This document shows positions 1 to 5,974 of a DNA stretch of 9,450 nucleotides, one piece after another. Every line of letters begins with the position of its first letter. Within the stretch, counting starts at the first letter, position 1. The stretch covers positions 1-9,450 of the forward strand of contig JAAZJF010000120.1 of assembly GCA_012800475.1 (NCBI GenBank), written 5' to 3'. The position numbers and the translations under genes are program-made. The DNA comes from Gammaproteobacteria bacterium (GTDB lineage Bacteria; Pseudomonadota; Gammaproteobacteria; Pseudomonadales; Pseudomonadaceae). The notes under the pieces were generated by a model. It saw only the letters and a list, made by a program, of their open reading frames with translations, did no database searches and had not been told where the DNA came from.

Positions 1-509
1 AAGCCTAAGTCATGCAGTTGCTTGACTTGTTCTGCAGTGATTGTGCGCGGATCAACTTCCAGTGAGAATTGGCGCTGTGCGCTGTCATCCAGGTTAAATG
101 CCGCGCGCAGGCTCTCCATGAGCTCTGTAAGTTGTGTTTGAGACAGGTAGGTGGGCGTGCCACCACCCAAGTGCAGTTGAGTGACACGGCGCGCAGGGTC
201 AAATAAATCAGCTTGCAAGCGAATCTCTTGTTTTAAATATTCAAGGTATTCAACCGCGCGACTGGTTTTTTGTGTAATGATTTTATTACAGGCGCAGTAG
301 TAGCACAGGCTTTCACAAAACGGGATGTGAATATAAATCGATAAGGGTTTAGCCGGTTTGATTTGATTGCTTTGCGCGGCGGCTTGTCGGTAGTGATCAC
401 CGGCAAATGCGGTGTGAAACTGTGGTGCAGTGGGGTACGACGTATAACGAGGACCTGGACGGTCATATTTTTCCACCAGTGCTCGGTTAAAGCTTGGCAT
501 GCGCTCCAT
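1..509 (-). CDS. hemN: Oxygen-independent coproporphyrinogen III oxidase (HemN), N-terminal part, cut by window edge
   Basis: This is a radical-SAM enzyme that decarboxylates coproporphyrinogen III to protoporphyrinogen IX without oxygen, a cytoplasmic step of haem synthesis. Reading leftward from the ATG at 509-507 gives 169 full codons with no stop; the family is about 460 residues, so the C-terminal two thirds lie outside. Visible marks are the N-terminal YDRPGPRYTSYP stretch (residues 15-26), the radical-SAM cluster motif CESLCYYC with C65, C69 and C72, the further conserved C74, and the SAM-binding GGGTP (115-119). The start is well fixed: an in-frame TGA lies two codons upstream and an AGAGG Shine-Dalgarno sequence (522-518) sits 8 bases before the ATG. 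A second ATG at 500 would be too far from it. The CX3CX2C motif plus the fourth Cys points to true HemN; HemW-type paralogues normally lack this N-terminal segment. It is divergent from the lipoprotein gene at 677. Confidence 0.95.
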   Translation of the reverse strand, partial: MERMPSFNRALVEKYDRPGPRYTSYPTAPQFHTAFAGDHYRQAAAQSNQIKPAKPLSIYIHIPFCESLCYYCACNKIITQKTSRAVEYLEYLKQEIRLQADLFDPARRVTQLHLGGGTPTYLSQTQLTELMESLRAAFNLDDSAQRQFSLEVDPRTITAEQVKQLHDLG

Positions 510-619
510 GGATCAGGCCTCTATTTTAAGCGAAAAAGAAGAACAGCTTTGCTGATCAATATTGAATAACGTTAGACTACAGCAAGCCCGCTAACTTGCG
601 GAAAAAGACAGGCAAGATG

Positions 620-633
620 TTGATTTAGCGCAA
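620..633. promoter_or_regulatory. Possible Anr/Fnr-type site in the hemN / phospholipase-D intergenic region
   Basis: The 14-base dyad TTGATTTAGCGCAA matches the Anr/Fnr consensus TTGAT-N4-ATCAA at 8 of 10 positions, with one perfect half-site. It lies 110 bases upstream of the hemN start and 43 bases upstream of the start at 677. Anr control of hemN is known in Pseudomonas, which makes the site plausible. I could not find a convincing -10 box at the expected distance on the hemN side, so this is only a candidate. The rest of the 510-676 gap shows AT-rich DNA, a short GCAAG/CTTGC dyad (582-598) and nothing else I can name. Confidence 0.33.
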
Positions 634-676
634 TTTTTACTTTTAACACATAAAGAAAAATCAAATTAGATACGTT

Positions 677-2230
677 ATGAATGGTCAATTTATTATATGG
701 GGCATCATGGTTTTGAGTTTTTTCTTGACGGGATGCCAAAGCTTGCCAAGTTTAGAAGGTCGACCACTGTCCAGTGCGTACTCAAAAGAGCAGGTGGCAG
801 ATACGTATTTTGCCAAGGCGTTGGCGCCGCTTGAGCGTGAGCATGGTGTTGAGCAGAGTGGTATTTTACCCCTTATAGAAGCCGATGAAGCTTTTGCCGC
901 GCGGATGATGTTGGCCAAATATGCGCAACGCAGTTTAGATGTGCAATATTATATTTGGCGCAACGATATGACCGGCACCATGCTCTTTGAAGCTTTGCAT
1001 GAGGCCGCAACGCGAGGAGTGCGGGTGCGCTTATTGCTTGATGACAACAATACCAGTGGCAGTGACCCCGTATTACAAGCATTGCACAGCCATGAAAATA
1101 TTGAAGTGCGCTTGTTTAACCCTTTTATGGTGCGTCAGTTGCGCTGGCCGGGTTATATCACTGATTTTTCACGCCTCAATCGCCGCATGCACAACAAATC
1201 ATTTACTGCTGATAACGCGCTGACCATTATCGGCGGGCGTAATGTGGGCGATGAGTATTTCGGCGCTACAGATGATGTGCTCTTTGCCGACTTGGATATA
1301 CTCAGTGCCGGTGCTGCAGTGCAGGATGTGTCGGATGATTTTGATAAATATTGGCACAGTGCATCAGCCTATCCCTTCGATCGAGTGGTGCGTCAGCAGC
1401 ATCATTACACTTTAGTGGAGTTACGTAAGAAAGCCGCCAGCATCAGCGCCAGTAGCGCTGCGCAGCAGTATGTCGAATCGTTACGCCAGTCACCTTTTAT
1501 TGAACAGCTCGAACACCGCGATATTAATTTTGAATGGCTGCAGGTGCGCATGGTCAGCGATGATCCGCGTAAAGGTTTGGGTAAAGCCCAAAAAGAATCG
1601 CTACTGATTCATCAATTTCAAGAGATTATTGGTGACCCCAAAGTTGATGTGGAGCTTATTTCCCCCTATTTTGTGCCAACGCAAGCGGGCGTTGAAGCTT
1701 TTGCTTGGTTAGTGCGTCAGGGGGTTGAAGTGAAAGTGCTAACCAACTCTTTGTCGGCCACCGATGTGTCAGCCGTGCACGCAGGTTATGCCAAGCGTCG
1801 TAAGGCATTGTTAAAAGCGGGTGTCATCTTATATGAAATGCAGCGCCACCCCACACAAGTCAAAAAAATGAAACGCAAGAAGCGTTTTTTAGGCAGTTCG
1901 GGCTCCAGTTTACACGCCAAGACCTTTTCTGTAGATCGTAAACATGTATTTGTTGGTTCGTTTAATTTCGACCCGCGTTCGGCGAACTTGAACACTGAAT
2001 TGGGCTTTGTTATCGATAGTCCAAGCTTGGCGCAACGCGTTAATCATGCCTTTTATGATGAAATTCCAGCCCATGCCTATCATGTCAAATTAACTGCTAA
2101 TGACCGGTTATATTGGACTGAACAGCGTGATTATGGGGTGCAAACCTATACTTCAGAGCCCAATGCCAGTGTCTGGCGTAGGGTGGCGGTGCAGCTGTTT
2201 TCATGGCTGCCAATCGAAGGTTTATTATAA
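677..2230 (+). CDS. Phospholipase D superfamily lipoprotein, cardiolipin-synthase-like (ClsC/YmdC type)
   Basis: The protein has 517 residues and two complete HKD motifs, HxKx4D, at H172/K174/D179 and H413/K415/D420. Each is followed by the usual Gly-rich strand (GGRN at 186-189, GSFNFDPRS at 427-435). Two HKD motifs form one active site that works through a phospho-histidine intermediate. In ClsC this joins phosphatidylethanolamine and phosphatidylglycerol into cardiolipin. The N-terminus is a lipoprotein signal with a hydrophobic stretch and lipobox LTGC, so C20 is the likely lipidated residue; Gln at +2 argues against the E. coli inner-membrane retention signal. A basic loop (about 396-403, KKMKRKKR) precedes the second motif. 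The signal lacks any Lys or Arg before its hydrophobic core, and the ribosome site is weak (AAAG at 652-655, far from the ATG). No upstream ATG, GTG or TTG exists in frame after the TAA at 644. The fold and active site are clear; the substrate is inferred. No ymdB-like partner gene is adjacent. Confidence 0.88.
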   Translation: MNGQFIIWGIMVLSFFLTGCQSLPSLEGRPLSSAYSKEQVADTYFAKALAPLEREHGVEQSGILPLIEADEAFAARMMLAKYAQRSLDVQYYIWRNDMTGTMLFEALHEAATRGVRVRLLLDDNNTSGSDPVLQALHSHENIEVRLFNPFMVRQLRWPGYITDFSRLNRRMHNKSFTADNALTIIGGRNVGDEYFGATDDVLFADLDILSAGAAVQDVSDDFDKYWHSASAYPFDRVVRQQHHYTLVELRKKAASISASSAAQQYVESLRQSPFIEQLEHRDINFEWLQVRMVSDDPRKGLGKAQKESLLIHQFQEIIGDPKVDVELISPYFVPTQAGVEAFAWLVRQGVEVKVLTNSLSATDVSAVHAGYAKRRKALLKAGVILYEMQRHPTQVKKMKRKKRFLGSSGSSLHAKTFSVDRKHVFVGSFNFDPRSANLNTELGFVIDSPSLAQRVNHAFYDEIPAHAYHVKLTANDRLYWTEQRDYGVQTYTSEPNASVWRRVAVQLFSWLPIEGLL

Positions 2231-2231
2231 T
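2203..2231 (+). promoter_or_regulatory. Candidate sigma-70 promoter for tig overlapping the end of the upstream gene
   Basis: A perfect TATAAT (2226-2231) overlaps the stop codon of the phospholipase-D gene, with a poor -35 (ATGGCT, 2203-2208, 3 of 6) 17 bases before it. Transcription would begin near 2238 and give tig a leader of about 107 bases. No terminator was seen after the upstream gene, so read-through is also possible. In AT-rich sequence a chance TATAAT is a real risk. Confidence 0.33.
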
Positions 2232-2276
2232 AGCGAAAATTCTCTGCCAGATTGAATGGATATTTCTGTTCGAGAC

Positions 2277-2305
2277 CTCTAGAATGCATGCCCTTGATTC
2301 TAGGG
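2277..2305 (+). repeat. Inverted repeat (9-base-pair stem) in the tig leader
   Basis: The arms CTAGAAT (2279-2285) and ATTCTAG (2297-2303) are a perfect 7-base inverted repeat. The stem extends by one G-U pair and one C-G pair to 2277/2305, around an 11-base loop. No T-run follows, so it is not an intrinsic terminator. It ends 28 bases before the tig ribosome binding site and could be an mRNA stem-loop or a protein-binding dyad. Confidence 0.5.
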
Positions 2306-2333
2306 TCGGTATGTCTGGCCACGTCTATTCAAC

Positions 2334-2338
2334 GAGGA
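2334..2338 (+). promoter_or_regulatory. Ribosome binding site that decides the tig start
   Basis: GAGGA sits 6 bases before the ATG at 2345. The open frame runs upstream to a TTG at 2252, but that codon has no Shine-Dalgarno sequence and would add 31 residues foreign to trigger factors. The protein from 2345 begins MQVSVE, as in the family. Confidence 0.85.
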
Positions 2339-2344
2339 ATAACC

Positions 2345-3673
2345 ATGCAAGTTTCCGTAGAAAGCACTTCCGCCCTTGAGCGCAAATTAAACATTAGCGT
2401 TCCAGCTGAGCGTATTGAAAGTGAAGTTACCAAACGCCTTCAGCAAACGGCTAAGCGCGCTAAAGTATCAGGCTTCCGTCCTGGTAAAGTGCCAATGAAC
2501 ATTATCCGTCAGCGTTATGAAGCTGATGCACGTCAAGACGTGTTGGGCGATGTGATCCAAGCGACTTTTTATGAAGCGGTCGTCGCTGAAAAACTGAACC
2601 CAGTGGGTCAGCCATCCATCGAGCCTAAATTGTTCGAAAAAGATAAAGGTCTTGAGTACGTTGCGACCTTTGAAGTGTTCCCTGAGTTTGAAGTACAGGG
2701 TTTAGAGAGCATCGAAGTTGAGCGTCAGTTTGCAGAAGTTGCAACCACTGATGTGGACAACATGCTGGATATCTTGCGCAAGCAAAACACCACGTTCACC
2801 GAAGTTGAGCGTGCTGCAGCGACTGACGATCAGGTGACCATCAACTTTGTCGGCACCATTGATGGTGAAGCATTCGCAGGCGGTACAGCAGATAACGTAC
2901 CCTTGGTTCTAGGTTCAGGTCGTATGATTCCTGGCTTTGAAGATGCGTTAGTGGGCTGCAAAGCAGGCGACACTAAAAACATTTCACCGACCTTCCCAGA
3001 AGATTACCAAAACTTGGAATTAGCGGGTAAAACAGCTGAGTTCACTGTGATTGTGAATAAGGTTGAAGGTCCTGAGTTGCCTGAGCTGAACGAAGAGTTC
3101 TTCGCGATGTTTGGTAACACTGAAGGCGGTTTAGACGGTTTCCGCGCTGAAGTACAAAAGAATATGGAGCGTGAGCTCAACCAAGCTATCAAGGGTAAAG
3201 TTAAAACCCAGGTGATGGATGGTTTGTTAGCTGCCAATGATATCGAAGTGCCTGCAGCGTTGATTTCTAACGAAGTTGACCGTTTGCGCGTCCAGGCTGT
3301 ACAGCAGTTTGGCGGCAATATTCAGCCTGATCAACTGCCAGCCGAGCTGTTCACTGAGCAAGCTAAGCGCCGTGTAGCATTAGGTTTAATCGTTGCGCAG
3401 ATGGTTAAGCAGTTTGAAATCAAAGCTGACGATGCACAAGTACGTAGCACCATTGAAGAAATGGCCGCTGCTTACCAAGAGCCAGAGCAAGTGATTGAGT
3501 GGTACTACAAGAACGAGCAACAACTCGAAGACGTGCGTGCGGTTGTGCTTGAAGAGCAAGTTGTAGATACTGTTTTAGGTAAAGCAAAAGTCACCGACAG
3601 CACTGTAAGCTACGAAGAAGCAGTGAAGCCGGCAGCAGCCCCTGAGGTTGCTGAAGAAGTCGCTGCTGAGTGA
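2345..3673 (+). CDS. tig: Trigger factor, ribosome-associated chaperone and peptidyl-prolyl isomerase
   Basis: Trigger factor docks at the ribosomal exit tunnel and shields nascent chains. The 442 residues fit the family length of 430-450. The ribosome-binding domain (about 1-115) holds the signature GFRPGKVP at residues 43-50, the same position as in E. coli. The FKBP-type isomerase domain (about 150-245) carries VTINFVGTIDGEAFAGG and MIPGFEDALVG. The rest forms the discontinuous chaperone arms, with helices such as VDRLRVQAVQQFGG (311-324) and ending in an Ala/Glu-rich tail (429-442). It stands directly upstream of clpP, the usual order in Gammaproteobacteria, with 121 bases between. Arg codons are almost all CGT or CGC, as expected for a highly expressed gene, whereas the preceding gene also uses CGG and CGA. 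No frameshift or missing motif was seen. Confidence 0.98.
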   Translation: MQVSVESTSALERKLNISVPAERIESEVTKRLQQTAKRAKVSGFRPGKVPMNIIRQRYEADARQDVLGDVIQATFYEAVVAEKLNPVGQPSIEPKLFEKDKGLEYVATFEVFPEFEVQGLESIEVERQFAEVATTDVDNMLDILRKQNTTFTEVERAAATDDQVTINFVGTIDGEAFAGGTADNVPLVLGSGRMIPGFEDALVGCKAGDTKNISPTFPEDYQNLELAGKTAEFTVIVNKVEGPELPELNEEFFAMFGNTEGGLDGFRAEVQKNMERELNQAIKGKVKTQVMDGLLAANDIEVPAALISNEVDRLRVQAVQQFGGNIQPDQLPAELFTEQAKRRVALGLIVAQMVKQFEIKADDAQVRSTIEEMAAAYQEPEQVIEWYYKNEQQLEDVRAVVLEEQVVDTVLGKAKVTDSTVSYEEAVKPAAAPEVAEEVAAE

Positions 3674-3683
3674 TTTCACTCGC

Positions 3684-3713
3684 TTGACAGCTAAATATTA
3701 GTAGTTTTTTAAT
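3684..3713 (+). promoter_or_regulatory. Candidate sigma-70 promoter for clpP
   Basis: A perfect -35 box TTGACA (3684-3689) is followed after 18 bases by TTTAAT (3708-3713), 5 of 6 to the -10 consensus. It starts 10 bases after the tig stop. Transcription would begin near 3720, just ahead of the 11-base-pair hairpin, leaving a leader of about 75 bases before clpP. Confidence 0.55.
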
Positions 3714-3723
3714 GCTGCTAATT

Positions 3724-3751
3724 CACAAGCCAGCCATCGTGCTGGCTTGTG
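3724..3751 (+). terminator. Strong tig-clpP hairpin, terminator-like but with a poor T-run
   Basis: A perfect 11-base-pair stem (CACAAGCCAGC 3724-3734 with its complement 3741-3751) closes a 6-base loop. The bases after it, TGTCTTTATG, are a weak T-tract. It may be a leaky terminator for tig. Because the best clpP promoter lies before it, it would also form the 5' end of the clpP message, where it could protect the RNA or attenuate transcription. Confidence 0.45.
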
Positions 3752-3778
3752 TGTCTTTATGACGATGACCAATAATCT

Positions 3779-3783
3779 AGGAG
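3779..3783 (+). promoter_or_regulatory. Ribosome binding site that decides the clpP start
   Basis: AGGAG lies 11 bases before the ATG at 3795, a somewhat long gap. Earlier in-frame ATGs at 3759 and 3765 and the TTG at 3747 have no such site, and the last two lie in or right beside the hairpin. ATG 3795 also gives 213 residues, the usual Pseudomonas ClpP length. Confidence 0.65.
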
Positions 3784-3794
3784 CTACGGCAGAT

Positions 3795-4436
3795 ATGTCA
3801 GACACTATGTTTATGCAAAACCCGCACGATATCCAAGCTGCAGGCGGCTTAGTACCTATGGTAGTGGAGCAGTCATCTCGCGGTGAGCGCGCCTATGATA
3901 TTTATTCGCGCCTGCTAAAGGAGCGTATTATTTTCTTGGTCGGCCCAGTCGAAGACTATATGGCGAACCTTGTGGTAGCGCAGTTGTTATTTTTAGAAGC
4001 AGAAAACCCCGATAAAGATATTCATTTGTATATCAATTCGCCAGGTGGTTCTGTGACTGCAGGTATGTCTATTTATGACACTATGCAGTTTATTAAGCCG
4101 GATGTGTCCACCACATGTATTGGTCAAGCGGCCAGTATGGGTGCTTTATTATTAGCCGGTGGCGCTGCAGGCAAGCGTTTTTGCCTTCCACATTCACGGA
4201 TGATGATTCACCAGCCTTTAGGCGGATTCCAAGGCCAGGCCTCAGATTTTGAGATTCATGCGCGCGAAATTTTAACTATTCGTGATCGCTTGAATCATAT
4301 TTTGGCAGAGCATACCGGCCAACCGCTGGATGTGATTGCAAAAGATACAGACCGCGATAATTTTATGAGCGGTGACGAAGCAGTTAAATACGGCTTGATT
4401 GACCATGTGGCAAAAAAGCGTGATATGCCGGTTTAA
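3795..4436 (+). CDS. clpP: ATP-dependent Clp protease proteolytic subunit ClpP
   Basis: ClpP forms the two-ring, 14-subunit barrel that cuts proteins threaded in by ClpX (or ClpA). From the chosen ATG it has 213 residues. The serine-protease triad is complete: S114 in GQAASMGA, H139 in MMIHQP and D188 in DTDRD, with the same mutual spacing as in B. subtilis ClpP (Ser to His 25, His to Asp 49). The substrate strand NSPGGSVTAGMSIYDTMQFI (81-100) and the handle region GGFQGQASDFEIHAREIL (143-160) are intact. The first 20 or so residues (MSDTMFMQNPHDIQAAGG) are the likely self-cleaved propeptide and are unusually Met-rich. The gene is followed by clpX after 104 bases, an arrangement matching the physical partnership of the two products. 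The start may be a few codons further upstream, but I think that less likely. Confidence 0.98.
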   Translation: MSDTMFMQNPHDIQAAGGLVPMVVEQSSRGERAYDIYSRLLKERIIFLVGPVEDYMANLVVAQLLFLEAENPDKDIHLYINSPGGSVTAGMSIYDTMQFIKPDVSTTCIGQAASMGALLLAGGAAGKRFCLPHSRMMIHQPLGGFQGQASDFEIHAREILTIRDRLNHILAEHTGQPLDVIAKDTDRDNFMSGDEAVKYGLIDHVAKKRDMPV

Positions 4437-4467
4437 TCAATATTCAGTAATGCTGTATGTGTTTTAT

Positions 4468-4523
4468 GTGGGCTATAGGGTTGAAAAGTCTGAATCAGAC
4501 TCCACCTTCTATCTATAGCCTAC
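4468..4523 (+). repeat. Nested inverted repeats in the clpP-clpX gap (clpX leader)
   Basis: The outer arms GGCTATAG (4471-4478) and CTATAGCC (4513-4520) are a perfect 8-base inverted repeat, extendable to about 12 pairs (4468-4523) with wobbles. Inside lies a second perfect hairpin, AGTCTG-AAT-CAGACT (4487-4501). Together they fold more than half of the 104-base gap and end 6 bases before the GGAA ribosome site of clpX. No T-run follows, so a regulatory or processing structure is more likely than a terminator. Confidence 0.6.
4480..4509 (+). promoter_or_regulatory. Weak heat-shock (sigma-32-like) promoter candidate for clpX
   Basis: TTGAAA (4481-4486) equals the sigma-32 -35 core. After 15 bases comes CCACCTTC (4502-4509), which matches CCCCATNT only partly (4 of the 7 fixed positions). 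The site is embedded in the nested hairpins. It is much weaker than the one before lon and is offered as a possibility. Confidence 0.22.
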
Positions 4524-4540
4524 CAAACTGGAACGAACGA

Positions 4541-5830
4541 ATGACTGATAAGAGTAGTGGCGAGGACAAAGGCAAGCTGTTGTATTGTTCCTTCTGTGGC
4601 AAAAGCCAACACGAAGTTCGCAAGCTGATTGCTGGTCCCTCGGTTTTTATTTGTGATGAATGCGTTGATTTATGCAATGAGATTATCCGTGAGGAAGTTG
4701 AAGAGCTTGAGTCTGACAGCGCAACACATAAATTGCCTTCTCCCAAGGAAATCAGTGCCATTCTTGATCAGTATGTTATTGGCCAAGAACGTGCGAAGAA
4801 AGTGCTTGCTGTAGCGGTATACAACCACTACAAGCGCTTGAATAACCGTGAGAAGAAAGACGACATTGAATTGGGTAAAAGTAATATTTTGCTGATCGGT
4901 CCGACCGGTTCAGGTAAAACATTACTGGCCGAAACACTGGCGCGCTTGTTGAATGTACCTTTCACCATTGCTGATGCAACCACTTTAACCGAAGCTGGGT
5001 ATGTGGGTGAGGATGTGGAAAACATCATTCAAAAGCTGTTGCAAAAGTGCGATTACGATGTTGAAAAAGCTGAGATGGGCATCGTGTATATCGATGAGAT
5101 CGATAAGATCACCCGCAAATCAGACAACCCATCCATTACCCGTGATGTGTCAGGCGAGGGCGTTCAACAGGCTTTATTGAAGCTGATTGAAGGCACTGTA
5201 GCTTCGATCCCACCACAAGGTGGACGTAAGCACCCGCAGCAAGAGTTTTTGCAGGTGGATACCAGAAACATTCTGTTTATCTGTGGCGGTGCGTTTTCTG
5301 GTTTAGAAAAAGTGATCCAGAATCGTTCAGCTAAAGGCGGTATTGGTTTTGCTGCAGAAGTACGCAGTAAAGAGCAAGAAAAGAAAATCGGCGAAGCTTT
5401 ACGTGATGTAGAGCCCGATGATCTGGTTAAGTTTGGTTTGATTCCAGAGTTTGTGGGTCGCTTACCTGTGATTGCAACGCTGGAAGAACTTGACGAAGCC
5501 GCTTTAGTACAGATCTTGACCGAACCGAAGAACGCGCTGACCAAGCAATACGGCAAGTTATTCGATATGGAAGGGGTTGAGCTGGAGTTCCGTGAGGATG
5601 CCTTGTTGGCTGTGGCTAAGCGTGCATTACTGCGTAAAACCGGTGCGCGTGGATTGCGTTCAATCTTAGAAGGCATTTTGCTGGATACGATGTATGACAT
5701 TCCATCGCAAACTGATGTGTCAAAAGTCGTGATTGATGAAAGCGTGATTGAAGGTACATCACAGCCTTTATTGATTTATGCAACAAAAGACACACCGGTA
5801 AAATCAGCTCAAGCAGGTCCTGAGGCTTGA
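4541..5830 (+). CDS. clpX: ATP-dependent Clp protease ATP-binding subunit ClpX
   Basis: ClpX is the hexameric AAA+ unfoldase that recognises tagged or specific substrates and feeds them into ClpP. It has 429 residues from the ATG at 4541; a longer frame from 4457 would add 28 residues that cross the hairpins and have no family likeness. The N-terminal zinc-binding domain has C16, C19, C38 and C41. The AAA+ core shows Walker A GPTGSGKT (120-127), pore loop GYVG (153-156), Walker B with D185 and E186, the RKH loop (229-231), the ClpP-docking IGF loop (268-270) and sensor-2 GAR (368-370). All functional elements are present. The ribosome site is GGAA (4530-4533), 7 bases from the ATG. The gene ends in a clear intrinsic terminator, so it is likely the last gene of the clpP-clpX unit. 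Confidence 0.98.
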   Translation: MTDKSSGEDKGKLLYCSFCGKSQHEVRKLIAGPSVFICDECVDLCNEIIREEVEELESDSATHKLPSPKEISAILDQYVIGQERAKKVLAVAVYNHYKRLNNREKKDDIELGKSNILLIGPTGSGKTLLAETLARLLNVPFTIADATTLTEAGYVGEDVENIIQKLLQKCDYDVEKAEMGIVYIDEIDKITRKSDNPSITRDVSGEGVQQALLKLIEGTVASIPPQGGRKHPQQEFLQVDTRNILFICGGAFSGLEKVIQNRSAKGGIGFAAEVRSKEQEKKIGEALRDVEPDDLVKFGLIPEFVGRLPVIATLEELDEAALVQILTEPKNALTKQYGKLFDMEGVELEFREDALLAVAKRALLRKTGARGLRSILEGILLDTMYDIPSQTDVSKVVIDESVIEGTSQPLLIYATKDTPVKSAQAGPEA

Positions 5831-5847
5831 TTTTATAATGTGTTATC

Positions 5848-5880
5848 ACAAAAGGGCCTGCGGGCCCTTTTGTATTTTAT
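5848..5880 (+). terminator. Intrinsic terminator after clpX
   Basis: A perfect 11-base-pair stem (ACAAAAGGGCC 5848-5858 with 5863-5873) around the loop TGCG has a GC-rich top, an A-rich 5' arm and a T-rich 3' arm, followed by ATTTTAT. It begins 17 bases after the clpX stop and separates clpX from the lon promoter. The A-tract on the other side would let it work in both directions. Confidence 0.88.
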
Positions 5881-5889
5881 AGCGCTCAC

Positions 5890-5918
5890 CTTGTAATTGG
5901 TATGTGGCGTCCCCATCT
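5890..5918 (+). promoter_or_regulatory. Heat-shock (sigma-32 / RpoH) promoter of lon
   Basis: CTTGTAA (5890-5896) and CCCCATCT (5911-5918) are separated by 14 bases. The E. coli sigma-32 consensus is CTTGAAA, 13-15 bases, CCCCATNT, so the -10 matches fully and the -35 at 6 of 7. It follows the clpX terminator by 10-17 bases. Transcription would start near 5925, giving lon a leader of about 50 bases. lon is a classical RpoH-regulated gene. Confidence 0.8.
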
Positions 5919-5974
5919 TTGATCTCAGACGTAGCTATTTTTAACGGCCTGCGTGCCGCATGTGAGAGAGAATA

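Noticed and set aside
363..569. 68-codon plus-strand open frame over the hemN start
   Set aside because: It overlaps the clear hemN frame, including its radical-SAM upstream segment, and encodes nothing recognisable.
2252..2344. N-terminal extension of trigger factor from a TTG codon
   Set aside because: No ribosome site, the 31 added residues do not resemble the family, and the ATG at 2345 has GAGGA at ideal distance.
3004..3318. 104-codon open frame on the minus strand inside tig
   Set aside because: It overlaps the conserved tig frame fully and has no motif or start signal.
3697..3722. ATTAGTAG/CTGCTAAT inverted repeat after tig as a terminator
   Set aside because: The T-run lies in the loop instead of after the stem, so it cannot act as an intrinsic terminator on the plus strand.
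4457..4540. N-terminal extension of ClpX by 28 residues
   Set aside because: It runs through the inverted repeats and is followed by the standard ClpX start MTDKSSGEDKGKLLYC.
5164..5700. 178-codon open frame on the minus strand inside clpX
   Set aside because: Ser/Pro-rich shadow of the strongly conserved clpX frame; no ribosome site or recognisable domain.
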